A stretch of 64,000 nucleotides of DNA, taken from Saitoella complicata NRRL Y-17804 (taxonomy: Eukaryota; Ascomycota; Saitoellomycetes; Saitoellales; Saitoellaceae). This document shows, piece after piece, positions 30,048-41,259 of this stretch. Each line of letters opens with the position of its first letter. Within the stretch, counting starts at the first letter, position 1. Below the pieces are notes generated by a model. That model did no database searches and was not told the origin of the DNA. It saw only the letters and a program-made list of their open reading frames with translations. The stretch is from NCBI RefSeq assembly GCF_001661265.1, contig NW_017566993.1, positions 124,001 through 188,000 on the forward strand, read 5' to 3'. The position numbers and the translations under genes are program-made.

Positions 30048-31835
30048 CTAGATACCTGTAGGAGAAGGAAGAGTTAGCCCAAGTCCGGATGACGAGGTAT
30101 ATCACAGGAATACAAACCGAATTCACCCGCCTTGCAAATATTAATACTGTTAATGAACTCACTCCTCAGGATCTGCTTTCCGGTAATACGTCGAGCAGGG
30201 TTAGGGTCCAGGATGGAGTAAATGACGTTACGACAACGAGACTGTATGACCGTCAGTAAGCTGCATTCATGAGGCTGCAAGGCAACATACCCTTTGCAAG
30301 GACTCGATCGGCTCATAACCCTCCTCGCTCTTCCTTCCATCGAGATACTTGGCGAAGAACTCATCCTCATCCTTCTTCGCCACACGCCAAAGATGCCTTC
30401 CAGTGCGCATCGCCATGTAGATGACACCGCAAGCCCAAATATCCACAGCCCGTGGGTCAAACTCCTTATCCGTATACTCCTCAGGAGCGATATATGGCGC
30501 GGAACCACACAATCCACAAGTCATGTGTGCTTCCTTTTCCCAGGCCATACGGAAACACTCACCGTTACCGAAATCAGTAATCTTGAGTGCACCCTGAGGC
30601 GTAAGGAGGAGATTTTCAGGCTTGAGGTCACGGTGAGCGACACCCATCTCGTGCATGTATTCGACACCGCGCATGAGTTGCTTGAAGTAACAATCTGCTT
30701 CTTCCATCTCCAACTTGCCAGCGGCAAGAATAAGCGAGTACAAATCACCACCAGCACAGAACTCCATAACTTCACAGTAATCACCCTTAGCATCCTGAAC
30801 CAAATCAAGCGTGTGGATAACGTTGGGGTGACGAAGCGAAGACGAGATACAGAACTCAGAAGTGAGACGCTTGGTGTACTTCTTGACGCTCTCGGCGGGT
30901 CTCCTCCTGAACTCTTTGATAGCATACAACTGCTCCTTTCGCGGATCAGCAGGATCAGGCTTGTGTGCGATCCTCACGATACCGAATGCACCCCTACCGA
31001 CGATCTCTTGGCACTTGCCATACTTTTCTACCAAGCCAGCGGTAGCATTCGGTCCGTTCTTCTGTTCCTTCGCAAGTTTCTGCTCGGATTTGAGCGTATC
31101 AACCCAATTGTGCAGGAGAGAAAGGCGGTCCATCTGGAGGGTAGCAGCTTCTTCGGCAGCGTACCGTTCATCCTCCGCACGACGCTCCTCTTCCTTCTTC
31201 TTAGCTGATCCACCCATCATAAATGCATCAAACATGCTCTTCAACTTTTCCTGACGCTTCGTGTTCTTCAAACGATGAACGTGGTTACCGTCCGGTAAGA
31301 CCTTGAACCTAACATGCGGCTCTTTCGTTCCCGTGGGGGTTCCACTTTGGGAAATATCTGCTGGTGATGCGATCCTTGAATGCTCAGGATCAGGGCTGCC
31401 ACCATTTTCGCTCTCCTTTTCTTGCTTTTCTCTTTCCTTTTCCAGCCTTTCTCTCTCTTTGCGTTCCGCCTTCTCGGCCTTCTCTGCAGCCTTCTCAGCT
31501 TCCCTTTCCTTCCTCCCAGTCTGCGAGAACATCCTATTTAACAGACTCTTCTTCTGCATAACAGATGGCCTGACCGCCGTAGGAGCCTGTACCGTGATGT
31601 TCGTGGCGCTCTCCGTTCGTGATCCAGGGGTGAGCCTTTTCTCCTTCGTAGGACTGCTCGGCCTGGAGGTAGGTGGGCTGAAGTTCACAAAGAAGGGACT
31701 CTCGTTGCCGATTTCATTTGATAGGGGCGAAGGCTTTCCACTGTTCTTGATCCCGTTCGAAGATGGCTTTATCGGAGGCACAAGGTCGCGCTCCTCTGAT
31801 GACGCAACGGACGATGTATCCGATCCTCCAGACAT
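30048..31835 (-). CDS. Fungal Ser/Thr kinase of the HAL4(SAT4)/HAL5 type
   Basis: Three exons (30291-31835, 30118-30241, 30048-30055) with introns of 49 and 62 bp encode 558 residues. A Ser/Pro and charged N-terminus with an ER/KE-rich coil (about residues 105-150) precedes the kinase domain. Kinase motifs are IVGRGAFGIV (glycine loop), YAIKEF (Lys), VAHRDLKPENLLL (catalytic loop), KITDFGNGECF (DFG) and YIAPEEY (APE). Exon 2 gives NVIYSILDPNPARRITGKQIL and SINICKAGEF. The last exon is only 8 nt and adds Gly-Ile-stop, giving the CKAGE(x)G(x) ending usual for this group. In yeasts Hal4/Hal5 stabilise nutrient and potassium transporters at the plasma membrane. It is divergent from the TMEM254-like gene. 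Confidence 0.9.
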
Positions 31836-32242
31836 GGTGTGTTATCGATATGAGTCCTTAATGGTGATGATTTGAACGCTTGTTCGAAGATCGTTTCGCG
31901 CTGGTGATCACTGGAGGTTTGGGTGGCCCGAGTTCGGTGTTGTGAGCGAAATATGCGTTCCGGGACCGTTCGAAGCGGGGAAAGCGGCGGAAGAAGGGCC
32001 GAAGGTGTTCAGATAGTTCTGGCGGTCCGTTCGATTGGCTAAATCGATAGAAATGCTACCGATTTTGTTGGTTGATTTTGGTTGATGTTGTTGAGTGCTT
32101 TTACTTGGCTGGAAAACTGTGCGGCGCGCGCTCAGTAAAGCCAGCGTAAGCGACCGGATTGGAAGGAGGGGAACGTCATTGCGACCGCAAGAGCAGTGAC
32201 CACGCCTGACCCGGACCGATTCTAGAAGGAACCAATCGCAAA
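31836..32242. other. Divergent promoter region of the kinase and TMEM254-like genes
   Basis: A 407-bp stretch between two divergent starts. No supported gene; the minus-strand open frame in it has no likeness to any family I know. No clear binding motif recognised. Confidence 0.55.
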
Positions 32243-32726
32243 ATGGCACCGCAATACCAATACAAATGGCCAGCGAACAAGCTGGTTACTACTATCGCCA
32301 CCCTGGGCATTGCCTTCCAGCTCTACTGCACCTACGCTACAACTCCCATCCCGCTCCTTGAAGTCCCTTACCGTCTCGTGTATGTCTCCCCGGTGTCATC
32401 TCCTATGTAGATCTCTTAACGTGGTATATAGCCATGAATATCTCGGCCAAAAGTTCCTTGATCACACCGTGCTCTTCCTCGTGATCTCCCACTCCATGGA
32501 GGTTTCCTATGCGGCATACATCGCCCACAATGCTAATGTGCCGTGGTAAGTTGCCGCGATCTTGGCATCGCAAACCTTATCTATTGCGAGATACAGACGA
32601 CTGACAGATGCTTGTATTTGAAATTATAGGAATGTGACCATCAAGTATTTGCTCGGTGTCGCGGCGTGGGGAGGACTTCAGCTTGGCCAGTTGAAGTCGA
32701 TTGTCAAGAAGGGCAAAGCACAGTGA
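32243..32726 (+). CDS. TMEM254-like (DUF4499) small multi-pass membrane protein
   Basis: Three exons (32243-32379, 32432-32545, 32630-32726) with introns of 52 and 84 bp encode 115 residues. Hydrophobic segments are VTTIATLGIAFQLYCTYA, TVLFLVISHSMEV and LLGVAAWGGLQLG. The segment HSMEVSYAAYIAHNANVPW, followed by VTIKYLLG, fits the eukaryotic TMEM254/DUF4499 pattern (His-x-x-Glu helix, then a W-x-x-K turn). A Lys-rich end (SIVKKGKAQ) follows. Function is unknown for the family. Donors GTATGT and GTAAGT, acceptors TATAG. The family call is from remembered pattern, not from a search. Confidence 0.75.
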
Positions 32727-32825
32727 TGCAGTAATAGAGCCAACATATCCTTTTCCTTTTTGATCTCAATGCGGAATATTCTTCCCGCACTCTCCCTTGT
32801 ATTATCCTGGTATATCGTCCTCAAC

Positions 32826-34244
32826 TTACTTCTTCTCGGCCTTCTTCTTCTGGGATGTGCTGTTCTTCGGCAACTCCTTGGTGAAAGGAAGGAAAGTCTT
32901 TCCACCCATGTACGGCTGCAACACCTCAGGAACACGGAATCCATCCTCAGTCTGGTAGTTCTCCAAAATACAACATAAAGTTCTCTCAGTAGCACACAAA
33001 GTTCCGTTCAAGCAGTGCACGTACTTCTTCTCCCTGTCACCCATCTTCTTAACACCACACCTGATCTCCAAGGACCTGCTCTGGTAGTCCGTGCAGTTGG
33101 AAGTGGAGACCAACTCCTTGTATTCACCCTGGAAGGGGAACCATGCCTCCAAATCGTACTTCTTGGCGGCGGCGTTGTTGAGCGCACCAGAGACGATGGA
33201 AATCAAACGGTAAGGCAAACCAAGGGATTTCATGAACTCCTCAGAGTTGGCAATCATATCCTCGAAAGCCTCCCATGACTTTTCAGGCTCGGTAAGAAGG
33301 AACTGCTCAACCTTTTCGAAGGTGTGGACACGGAAGATACCCCATGCGTCTTTTCCGTGAGAACCAGCCTCACGACGGTAGCAGGAGGAGTAACCAGCGT
33401 ACTTGATCGGCAACTGCTCAGCAGGAGACTCGAACCACTCGTTGGCGTGGAAAGCAGAGATAGGCTGCTCGGAGGTAGCAATCAAGTACTTCTCGTCATC
33501 ACCATCAAGAACCTTGTACAACTCCTCGTCGAAGTCAGACAACTGTGCGGTCTTAGCCATGACGTCCTTGTTCATCATCTGAGGGGTCTGGAGAGCGATG
33601 TATCCCCTGTCCGCCAAGAAGTTCAATCCGTAGTTGATAAGAGCCTGGTTGAGGAAGACACCGTATTGTCTCAAGAAGTAACCACGGTGACCAGTGATCT
33701 TGACACCCCGCTCAGGGTCGTATCCGTCCAACCTGGTCAAAACCTCGTGATGTGACAAACAGTCCCTCTTCTCAGCAGTAACACCCTCGGGGCACCAAGT
33801 GCGGAGAACCTCGTTGTTCTCCTCGTCCATTGAGACGGGGACGGAGGAGTGGACGATGTTACCGATGGTGGCAGCCTTGGACATGAGGACGGTGTTCTTG
33901 TCCTGCTCAGCCTTCTCAAGCTCCTTCTTCTTGTCAGCCATCTCGTTCTTCTTAGTGAGGAGCTCGGAGGCATCTTCCTTGGCCTTCATCTTAGCACCGA
34001 TGGCCTTCTGATTGACGTTGATCTCCTTGTTGAGTTGGTCAAGGTCGAAACGGACTGTGCGACGACAACATTAATGACAATTCGCATTTCTTCAACATGT
34101 TGGCAACACACCGGCAGTCCACTCCTTGTACAGAGCAATGATCTCATCAACGAGCTCCACAGAGGCACCACGCTTCCTCTGAGACTCCTTGATCATCTCC
34201 GGGTCACCGCCCTTCTCAACCTGGAACAAATTGATATCGAGCAT
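32826..34244 (-). CDS. SES1: Cytosolic seryl-tRNA synthetase
   Basis: Two exons (34112-34244, 32826-34054) across a 57-bp intron encode 453 residues. The start MLDINLFQVEKGGDPEMIKESQRKRG, then ALYKEWTA joined to VRFDLDQLNKEINVNQK, forms the long antiparallel coiled-coil arm (to about residue 110) that grips the tRNA-Ser variable arm. Class II core motifs follow: GARGYFL-like GHRGYFLRQYGVFLNQALI (motif 1 area), CYRREAGSHGKDAWGIFRVHTFEKVEQF (motif 2) and the C-terminal NGTLCATERTLCCILENYQ (motif 3, Arg present). A Lys-rich tail (SQKKKAEKK) ends the protein, as in fungal enzymes. It is head to head with NDUFB2, 140 bp apart. Confidence 0.96.
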
Positions 34245-34384
34245 GGCTGATGTTGCGACTTGGAGGTTGAGCTGGCCGTCGTCCTCCGCGCTCGTACAAT
34301 CCGCTCCGTGCCTGGCCGCAGTCAAAACCACAGCCACTCGCCGACGACGAGCAGCCTGCCGTACAGAAAACCACAACGACAATC

Positions 34385-34680
34385 ATGACTCGTACGTGCT
34401 CTGTGCCTTCGACGTGCTCTGCATCATGCTGAATGGCCTCTAGGAGTTCCCGTCGCCCACCCTCCGCGTCTCATTTACCGGATAGCAACCCAGGTTCTGG
34501 GTGGTAGCATGTGGTTCTGGATGCTCTACCGCGCGAAGCAGGATGTAAGTCCATCTTTCAATAACATCTTTTTCGATGTACTGACGATTCTTGCAGGGTC
34601 CCGTCCTCTTGGGCTGGGCTCACCCATGGGAGTTGCACGGTCACGGTCACGGACACGGAGAGGAGGAGGCTCACCACTAA
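34385..34680 (+). CDS. Complex I accessory subunit NDUFB2-like, three exons
   Basis: Exons 34385-34391 (7 nt), 34444-34544 and 34597-34680 with two 52-bp introns encode 63 residues. The joined protein reads MTRVPVAHPPRLIYRIATQVL, then GGSMWFWMLYRAKQDGPVLLGWAHPWELHG and a His/Glu-rich end. The segment GxxMWFWxxYRxxxDGPVLLGWxHPW is the fungal NDUFB2 (AGGG/B8) pattern, a single-pass subunit of the proton-pumping module of mitochondrial complex I. CTGAC precedes the second acceptor. Its presence implies that the organism keeps complex I, unlike Saccharomyces. It shares a 140-bp promoter interval with SES1. Confidence 0.87.
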
Positions 34681-34975
34681 GCGGAGGATAGGGAAGGAGA
34701 TTGAGACCTCGATCAGGCATCATAGAGGATTGTCAATCGACGGCTTCAGTTGTACACTACGTTGTGGGACGGCAGCATACCTTTGCATAATATTATCACG
34801 TTCACACAATCATTGCGTTCGACTAAGCGATAAGCCCACAAATGCCGCGATATGGGATGGTCGCCCAACACTTCCAAAAGCACTCAATAGAAGGACAAAA
34901 AGTGTTATGCAGCAACATAGCTTCTCTTGATACTCCCTATCCTCTAATATACGCCATAAGAGCGACGTAACCAGT

Positions 34976-37900
34976 CTAAAACAACATACCCTCCTGGATA
35001 ACCTTATACTTCTTCCTCTCTTTTGGCACACTCCTTGTTTTCTCTTTGAAAGCTGCATAAGCCTTCGCCAACGGTGTAAATATATATTCCTCCCCTGTCA
35101 ACGCCAAGGACAAGTTGATCCCTGCGAGAATGACGATGAACGCTCGGAACGTGTAAGGAATGTCGACGAGCTGTAGCATCGACGCAAGCCAGCCTGGTGG
35201 ATCCAGGAAGAAATAGGTAACGAACAATGTGGTGAAGGTAATCGAAAGGATGAACGGAAGATTCTGAGACATCGGCTTGCGGTACGGCGGACCGACGCTG
35301 AGGACGATGGCAATGAGGATGTACTGGTACGACGAGATGGCAAATAGCGCGGTGTTCTCGGCGCTCTCGATCGTGGAGTTGTCTGGGTCGACAATGGGCT
35401 CCTTGTACCTGTAAAATGTTGTCAGTGATCCGTAATGGTTTGAACACATCCAGGAACCTTACCATGGCTGTGCCAAAATCATGAAATAAACCAAGAACTG
35501 CATTCCGGATAAAACCACGATATGCCCAAGCATACTCGTGATGACCTTCTTCGACACAAGGTTCGCCGTGGGACGCTTAACCGAGATGACAGGGTACGGT
35601 TCGGAGCGGCCCATAAAGATACTGATCGGGATGATGAGGAACAAGTCAATAAAGAGGAACTATAGAAAAACATATTAGCAGGCATACTCGGCATCGAGAC
35701 GATTGAACGAACCTGAAAGTTGCCCAAGTTGGACCCGGACTTGTACAACAAACTGACAGTCGTAAACTGAATCGCACTGTACAAAGCCATATACTTGAAA
35801 CAACTGAAACTCGTAACAAGTGCCGCACGTCCTTCGCGAATGACATCCAACACGCAAGAGATCTCGAACGATCGACTCGTGAACGGAGCAGCAACCGATG
35901 CCTCGGCCTCAGAAAGAGAGATTCCCACGTCAGCGGCCTTCAGGGCACCACAGTCGTTTGCACCATCACCACAGAAACCGACACAGTAGTCGAGTGACTG
36001 CAACTTCTCGACCAGTTCGTGCTTCTCGTCCGGGGACATACGAGCGAAGATTTGACCCTTGATGAGCATACGTTGGAGGACAGACAACGGAGCATAGTCC
36101 ACTAGCCATCTAAACACATCACCGCTAACAGCCAGCGAGTAATCGTTGATGTTGTGCGCTTCATATGGCAACGAAGCATCCGCGTCTGCCGGCGCAGGCA
36201 TAGGCAACAATGTCTCCGAATCCAGCGTCAACGAGCTGTTATCAACACTATGCCACGTAACCTTCGAGTTCGGATCAAACGAATTCCCAATCTCGAACTG
36301 CGGCACAAACACATGTCCAAACTCACTCACGAGTCCACACTCGCGTGCAACACTGATGGCGGTGAGGATATTATCACCAGTACACATCACTTTTCGGATA
36401 TTCGCCTCAGCAAGCTGCTTGATCGCACCAGCCGTACTCGGCTTCAACTTATTCTCAAAGATGATGAAGCCCAGGAATGTCAGATCCTTCTCCGCCTCCT
36501 CGCGCTTCATCTTCTGCGCCTTCGCAAAACTCAATTTCGGGATCGTCTTGGCCGCACAAGCGATGACACGGTAACCGTGGTGGGTGTAGTACGCCAACAA
36601 CTCATCATAATCCGCAGGGAAGGTGTTCGGGTCACAGATGTCGGACATGATTTCCGGAGCACCCTTGACATACACCTGCGTAGTCGTACTCCTGAACCTC
36701 TTAACCAAGACACTCATTCTCCTCAAATGCGACACAAACTCAAATACCTTCAACACACCAAGCTCCATCGGTGCCGTCTCCCTCGGATCCGCAGACCCCT
36801 CCATAACCCCCTCGATCGCAAACGACCTCCCACCCGGAGGCCTAACTGTGGGAGGAATGAGAGAAGGCCCACTAGCCGGCTTCGCAGCAGACGCGTCCTC
36901 AGCAGACACTCGCCCGCGCTCATTCGTCTCCCCACCCTCCTCATAAATCCACTCCGTAAAATCAAACATTTTCAAGTCCAGTGGATCTCCAACGAGTTGT
37001 CCACCGACGAGCTTGAGTGAGTGGCATGTCGTCATCGCATACAAAATCGCCGCTCGCTCTCCAAACTCCTTACTCGGATCCCTCTCAAACTCACTCGACG
37101 GCAACAAATCCTCCGGGTGTTCATACAAGTCGTAAAACTGGTTACTCACGCGATCAACCGCCCTCACACCCAAGATATCCAACCCATCTTCTGTCAAAGT
37201 CCCAGTTTTATCGAAACACATGACATCAATCTTTCCGCCAACGTTAACCCTCTGCGGACTAATACAGAAAATGTCCTTCTTCCTCAACCGCCCAATCGCA
37301 AAATTTGTTCCAATACTCAACGTAGCCGGCAGTGCAGGCGGAACAACAATCGTGATCAAATCCAACGCCCTAACCAGGATCAAAGTCCAATGCAACCCAA
37401 GCTTGACGAAATTGATAGTCGACAAGATAAAGCCGAAACAGGCGATAATACCCATAACCCCGATAAACCGGAACGAATCACGATAGAACTTGAACCCCAC
37501 TGGACGAGGGAACAGCATAGAACGGATGAGGGCACCTTTCGTGGTATTGAACCCGGTGCGGACGACCATAGCCAACGCCGCAGCATCCTCACTCCCCCTC
37601 GCCTGTGGCCGCCTTACACGGATGATCTTCGTTCCGGAGAAGAGAAAGTGTTTCGCGACATCTGGGTTCACCCCCGAAGAAGACAAATTCAAGCTTCTCA
37701 GAGCCTTATCCGTCGTAGGTAACTTCGATACCGGGACGGATTCTCCAGTAAGCATCGACTCATTCACGATAGCATCACCGCTGAGAAGTAGGGCGTCACA
37801 CGGGAAGACCGTCAAACTTGGGTCCGAAACCTCGTAGACATCTCCGGGCACGAGGTCCTCCGAACTAACAGACCGCCAAAACCCATTTCTGAGTACACGC

Positions 37901-39129
37901 ACCTCACAAACAAATCGACTCATCTCCTTCAACCTCGCCATATTCTCCTTCGTCTCAATCAACGTCGTGATAATTGACCCAACAGAGATAAGGAAGATAC
38001 ACGCCGCATAATAATAATACTCATCAAAACTCCACAAAATGATACTTCCCACCTGGAAGATATAAAATGGATGCAGCGCCTCATCGACAAGTAGCTGTCC
38101 CATCGATTTCTGTTCGATGTCGATGACGTTGGAGCCGAAGGCTGCGATACGGTCTTCCCAGATATCTCCGTCGATACCTTGACGGACGTCTTTGACTTTT
38201 TTCCATGAGGGGTCTTTCCAGTTGTTGTTTTGGATGAATTTCGCGAGGTAGGGGTGCCAGACGAAACGGGTGTAGCGGTAGTCGACCCACCTGAGTACAG
38301 GGAGGGTAGGGTCATCGTTTTCCGGGTCGTCGGGGACGTAGCGGATACTTGTGCTAAAGACGGTGGACATCTCGCGTCCGTATGTGCGCTTGGATATATC
38401 GTGAATAGACACCTCACCCCATTGATTTTCGATGACGACCCAGTCGCATTTTTCGAGGGGTGAGGGTACGGCTGTCATTGTAATCCACCATCTGGGTAGC
38501 CAGCGGAGGAGGAGGTAGGTGAGGCCGAAGGTGCAGATGCAGAGGAAGTAGTAGAGAATGATCTTCAACGAATGCGTGCGAAAACCGGCGATGACGATAG
38601 TCAAGTCCTCTTCCTGCAAGTATGCACGCTGACTCGTCTTCTTCCTGTTCATCCCCATAAAATCTGACTCGCCAGAAATGGTGCGGTGGAGCAGCGGATC
38701 GCCGTACTCACTCATCGGTGTATCCCCAGCCTGCGACTCCATATCCGTCCCCGCATACCCATCCTCATCATCATACCCACCAGGCGCCTCGCTCGTCTCC
38801 GTGACCGCATCATCATTATCCACAACATCATACCCACTCCCAAAGAACTTCATCGACAATAACCCCAGCGAAGGTCTCTGCTGACTCGCATTACTCTGAC
38901 TTCTCGAACCACGGTGCACGAAGCTCGACACACCCGTCGGAACACTCTCACTCATCGGTCCATCAAAGATTGCGTCGTGCGCCATTTCCGTGTTGGCTTG
39001 GTCATATAGTAGGGGTTGTTGGGAGTCTCGTCGGTGTCGCGCAATGGAGTCTCGTCTTCGCGACGTAGAACGCCGGGACGAAACAGAGGACGAGCGTCGA
39101 AATGTCCCGTGACCGCGATAGGATGACAT
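34976..39129 (-). CDS. YPK9: P5B-type ATPase (Ypk9/ATP13A2 family)
   Basis: Three exons (35713-39129, 35463-35659, 34976-35408) with introns of 53 and 54 bp encode about 1348 residues. The ATG at 39129 (MSSYRGHGTFRR) is chosen; the frame upstream has no ATG. A basic/Ser-rich cytosolic head and P5-specific hydrophobic hairpin (SLKIILYYFLCICTFGLTYLLLRW) come first. TGES gives the A domain, and PPALPATLSIGTNFAIGRL is the P5B M4 signature. Next come the phosphorylation motif FDKTGTLTEDGLDI (Asp about 640), KGAPE and the hinge GDGANDCGALK. The last exons supply FLLFID-type C-terminal helices and YKEPIVDPDN. P5B pumps of the vacuole/lysosome export polyamines and protect from metals. The first donor is GTTCGT, unusual. 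It is divergent from ELP3. Confidence 0.94.
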
Positions 39130-39341
39130 GAGGCGGTGATGAACTCTCTGGTTTGCCTGAGCGGATCCGGCGTTATATGCTCGCAATTGAAGTTTTGGTG
39201 GCTGGACGGCCGTGGTAAGGTTGCGCCGTGTTGCAGGGAGGTGAGGCTGACCACCATACGTGTGGCGAAGTCAACATTTTGGCGGCAACCGTATTCGAAC
39301 ACAGACATCAAGAAGGCTGATCAGCTGAAGGATTGGTCCAA

Positions 39342-41044
39342 ATGGTCGTTTCACAGGTGCAAAAGCTGCCGTTTCGTTGACCAGCCGCAATGGCTGACAC
39401 GCTTTTGTATAGGGAGAACTCATGGTCAAGGCCTGTGCCGACATCGCCCACGAACTCATCGTCGCCCACGAAGCCGGCAAAGACGTAAACCTAAACGGCC
39501 TCAAAATCAAAGCCTCCAAGAAATTCAAGTTATCCGGCCAACCCCGCCTCGTCGACATCATCGGCGCAATCCCAGATCAATACCGACAATACCTCCTCCC
39601 GAAACTGAAAGCGAAGCCGGTACGGACTGCGTCGGGGATTGCGGTCGTCGCGGTTATGTGTAAACCGCATAGATGTCCGCATATTGCGATGACGGGGAAT
39701 ATCTGCGTGTATTGTCCTGGAGGGCCGGATTCGGATTTTGAGTATTCGACACAGTCGTATACGGGGTATGAGCCGACTTCGATGCGTGCGATTAGGGCAA
39801 GATATGATCCATATGAGCAGGCGCGTGGACGTGTGGAGCAGTTGAGACAGCTTGGGCATAATGTGGATAAAGTGGAGTACATCATCATGGGAGGAACATT
39901 CATGTCCCTACCGGAGCAATACCGGGATTGGTTCATCGCAAACCTACATAACGCCATCTCCGGACACACCACCGAAAACGTCGACGAAGCTGTTGCGTTC
40001 TCGGAACAGTCAAATACGAAGTGTGTCGGTATTACCATCGAGACGCGACCAGATTACTGCTTGGACCAGCATTTGTCCTCCATGCTCCGCTACGGCTGTA
40101 CCCGTCTCGAAATCGGCGTCCAGTCTGTGTACGAAGACGTCGCCCGCGACACAAACCGTGGCCACACCGTCAAAGCCGTCTGCGAAACCTTCCGTCTCGC
40201 AAAAGACGCCGGATACAAAGTCGTATCACACATGATGCCCGACCTCCCCAACGTCGGGATGGAGCGCGATTTGTTTCAGTTTCAGGAGTATTTCGAAAAC
40301 CCAGACTTCAGAACCGACGGTCTCAAAATCTATCCGACCCTCGTTATTCGCGGAACGGGGTTGTATGAACTTTGGCGGACGGGGCGGTATAAGAATTATA
40401 CACCTAACGCACTCATCGACCTCGTCGCGCGTATCCTCGCGCTCGTACCACCCTGGACCAGAATTTACCGTGTCCAGCGCGATATCCCCATGCCCCTCGT
40501 CACCTCCGGTGTCGAAAATGGTAATTTGAGAGAGTTGGCATTGCAGCGCATGAAAGATTTCGGCACGACTTGTCGTGATGTGAGGACGCGTGAGGTCGGA
40601 ATTCAGGAGGTTCATCATAAAGTTCGTCCGGATCAGGTGGAGTTGATTCGTCGCGACTATACTGCGAATGGAGGATGGGAGACATTCTTGGCGTATGAGG
40701 ATCCGAAGCAGGATATCCTCGTCGGACTTCTCCGTCTACGAAAGTGCTCCGACCGTACGTTCCGTCCAGAGTTGACGGGACAACCCACCTCCCTCGTCCG
40801 CGAGCTCCACGTCTACGGATCCGTCGTCCCCCTCCACTCTCGTGATCCGAAGAAATTCCAGCACGCGGGTTTCGGAACGTTGTTGATGGAGGAGGCGGAG
40901 AGGATTGCGAGGGAGGAACATGGGAGCTTGAAGATCAGTGTTATTTCTGGTGTTGGGGTTAGGAAGTATTATCAGCGACTTGGGTATTGGTTGGATGGGC
41001 CTTACATGTCGAAGTGGTTGGATGGGCGGGAGCAGAAGGCGTGA
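39342..41044 (+). CDS. ELP3: Elongator catalytic subunit Elp3
   Basis: A 15-nt first exon (39342-39356, MVVSQ) joins in phase 0 through a 56-bp intron (GCTGAC branch, TATAG acceptor) to exon 2 (39413-41044), total 548 residues. The radical-SAM iron-sulfur site is [19 protein letters not shown], with Cys at about 88, 93, 103 and 106. Spacing matches the Elp3 family. [21 protein letters not shown] and [14 protein letters not shown] follow. The GNAT part near the end has [26 protein letters not shown] and [20 protein letters not shown]. Elp3 makes the cm5/mcm5-type modification at wobble uridine of tRNA. Without the mini-exon the protein would start at the in-frame Met of GELMVK. It is divergent from YPK9 (212 bp). 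Confidence 0.95.
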
Positions 41045-41160
41045 GAGGAGGGTGAGAGAGGAGAGGCATATTCATTCACTTCTGCAAGGGTAAACGGAGT
41101 TTGTTAGCGAATCGATTTCTCAATACCAGAACATCTTCCTTACATGGTTTTCACACGTCT

Positions 41161-41202
41161 TTACGTCATGCGTGTGGGGTGCAGCAACGACCTTGAACGC
41201 GT
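41161..41202. promoter_or_regulatory. CRE-like TTACGTCA and MCB box ACGCGT upstream of UNG1
   Basis: TTACGTCA (41161-41168) is a bZIP/Atf1-type half-consensus site. ACGCGT (41197-41202) is an MCB box 58 bp before the UNG1 ATG. Both fit a DNA repair gene induced at S phase or by stress; binding is inferred. Confidence 0.5.
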
Positions 41203-41259
41203 CGCAAAGTCAACGTCCAAGAGGCTCAAGCACGCAAAGACTCAGCTATACGTTCAATC

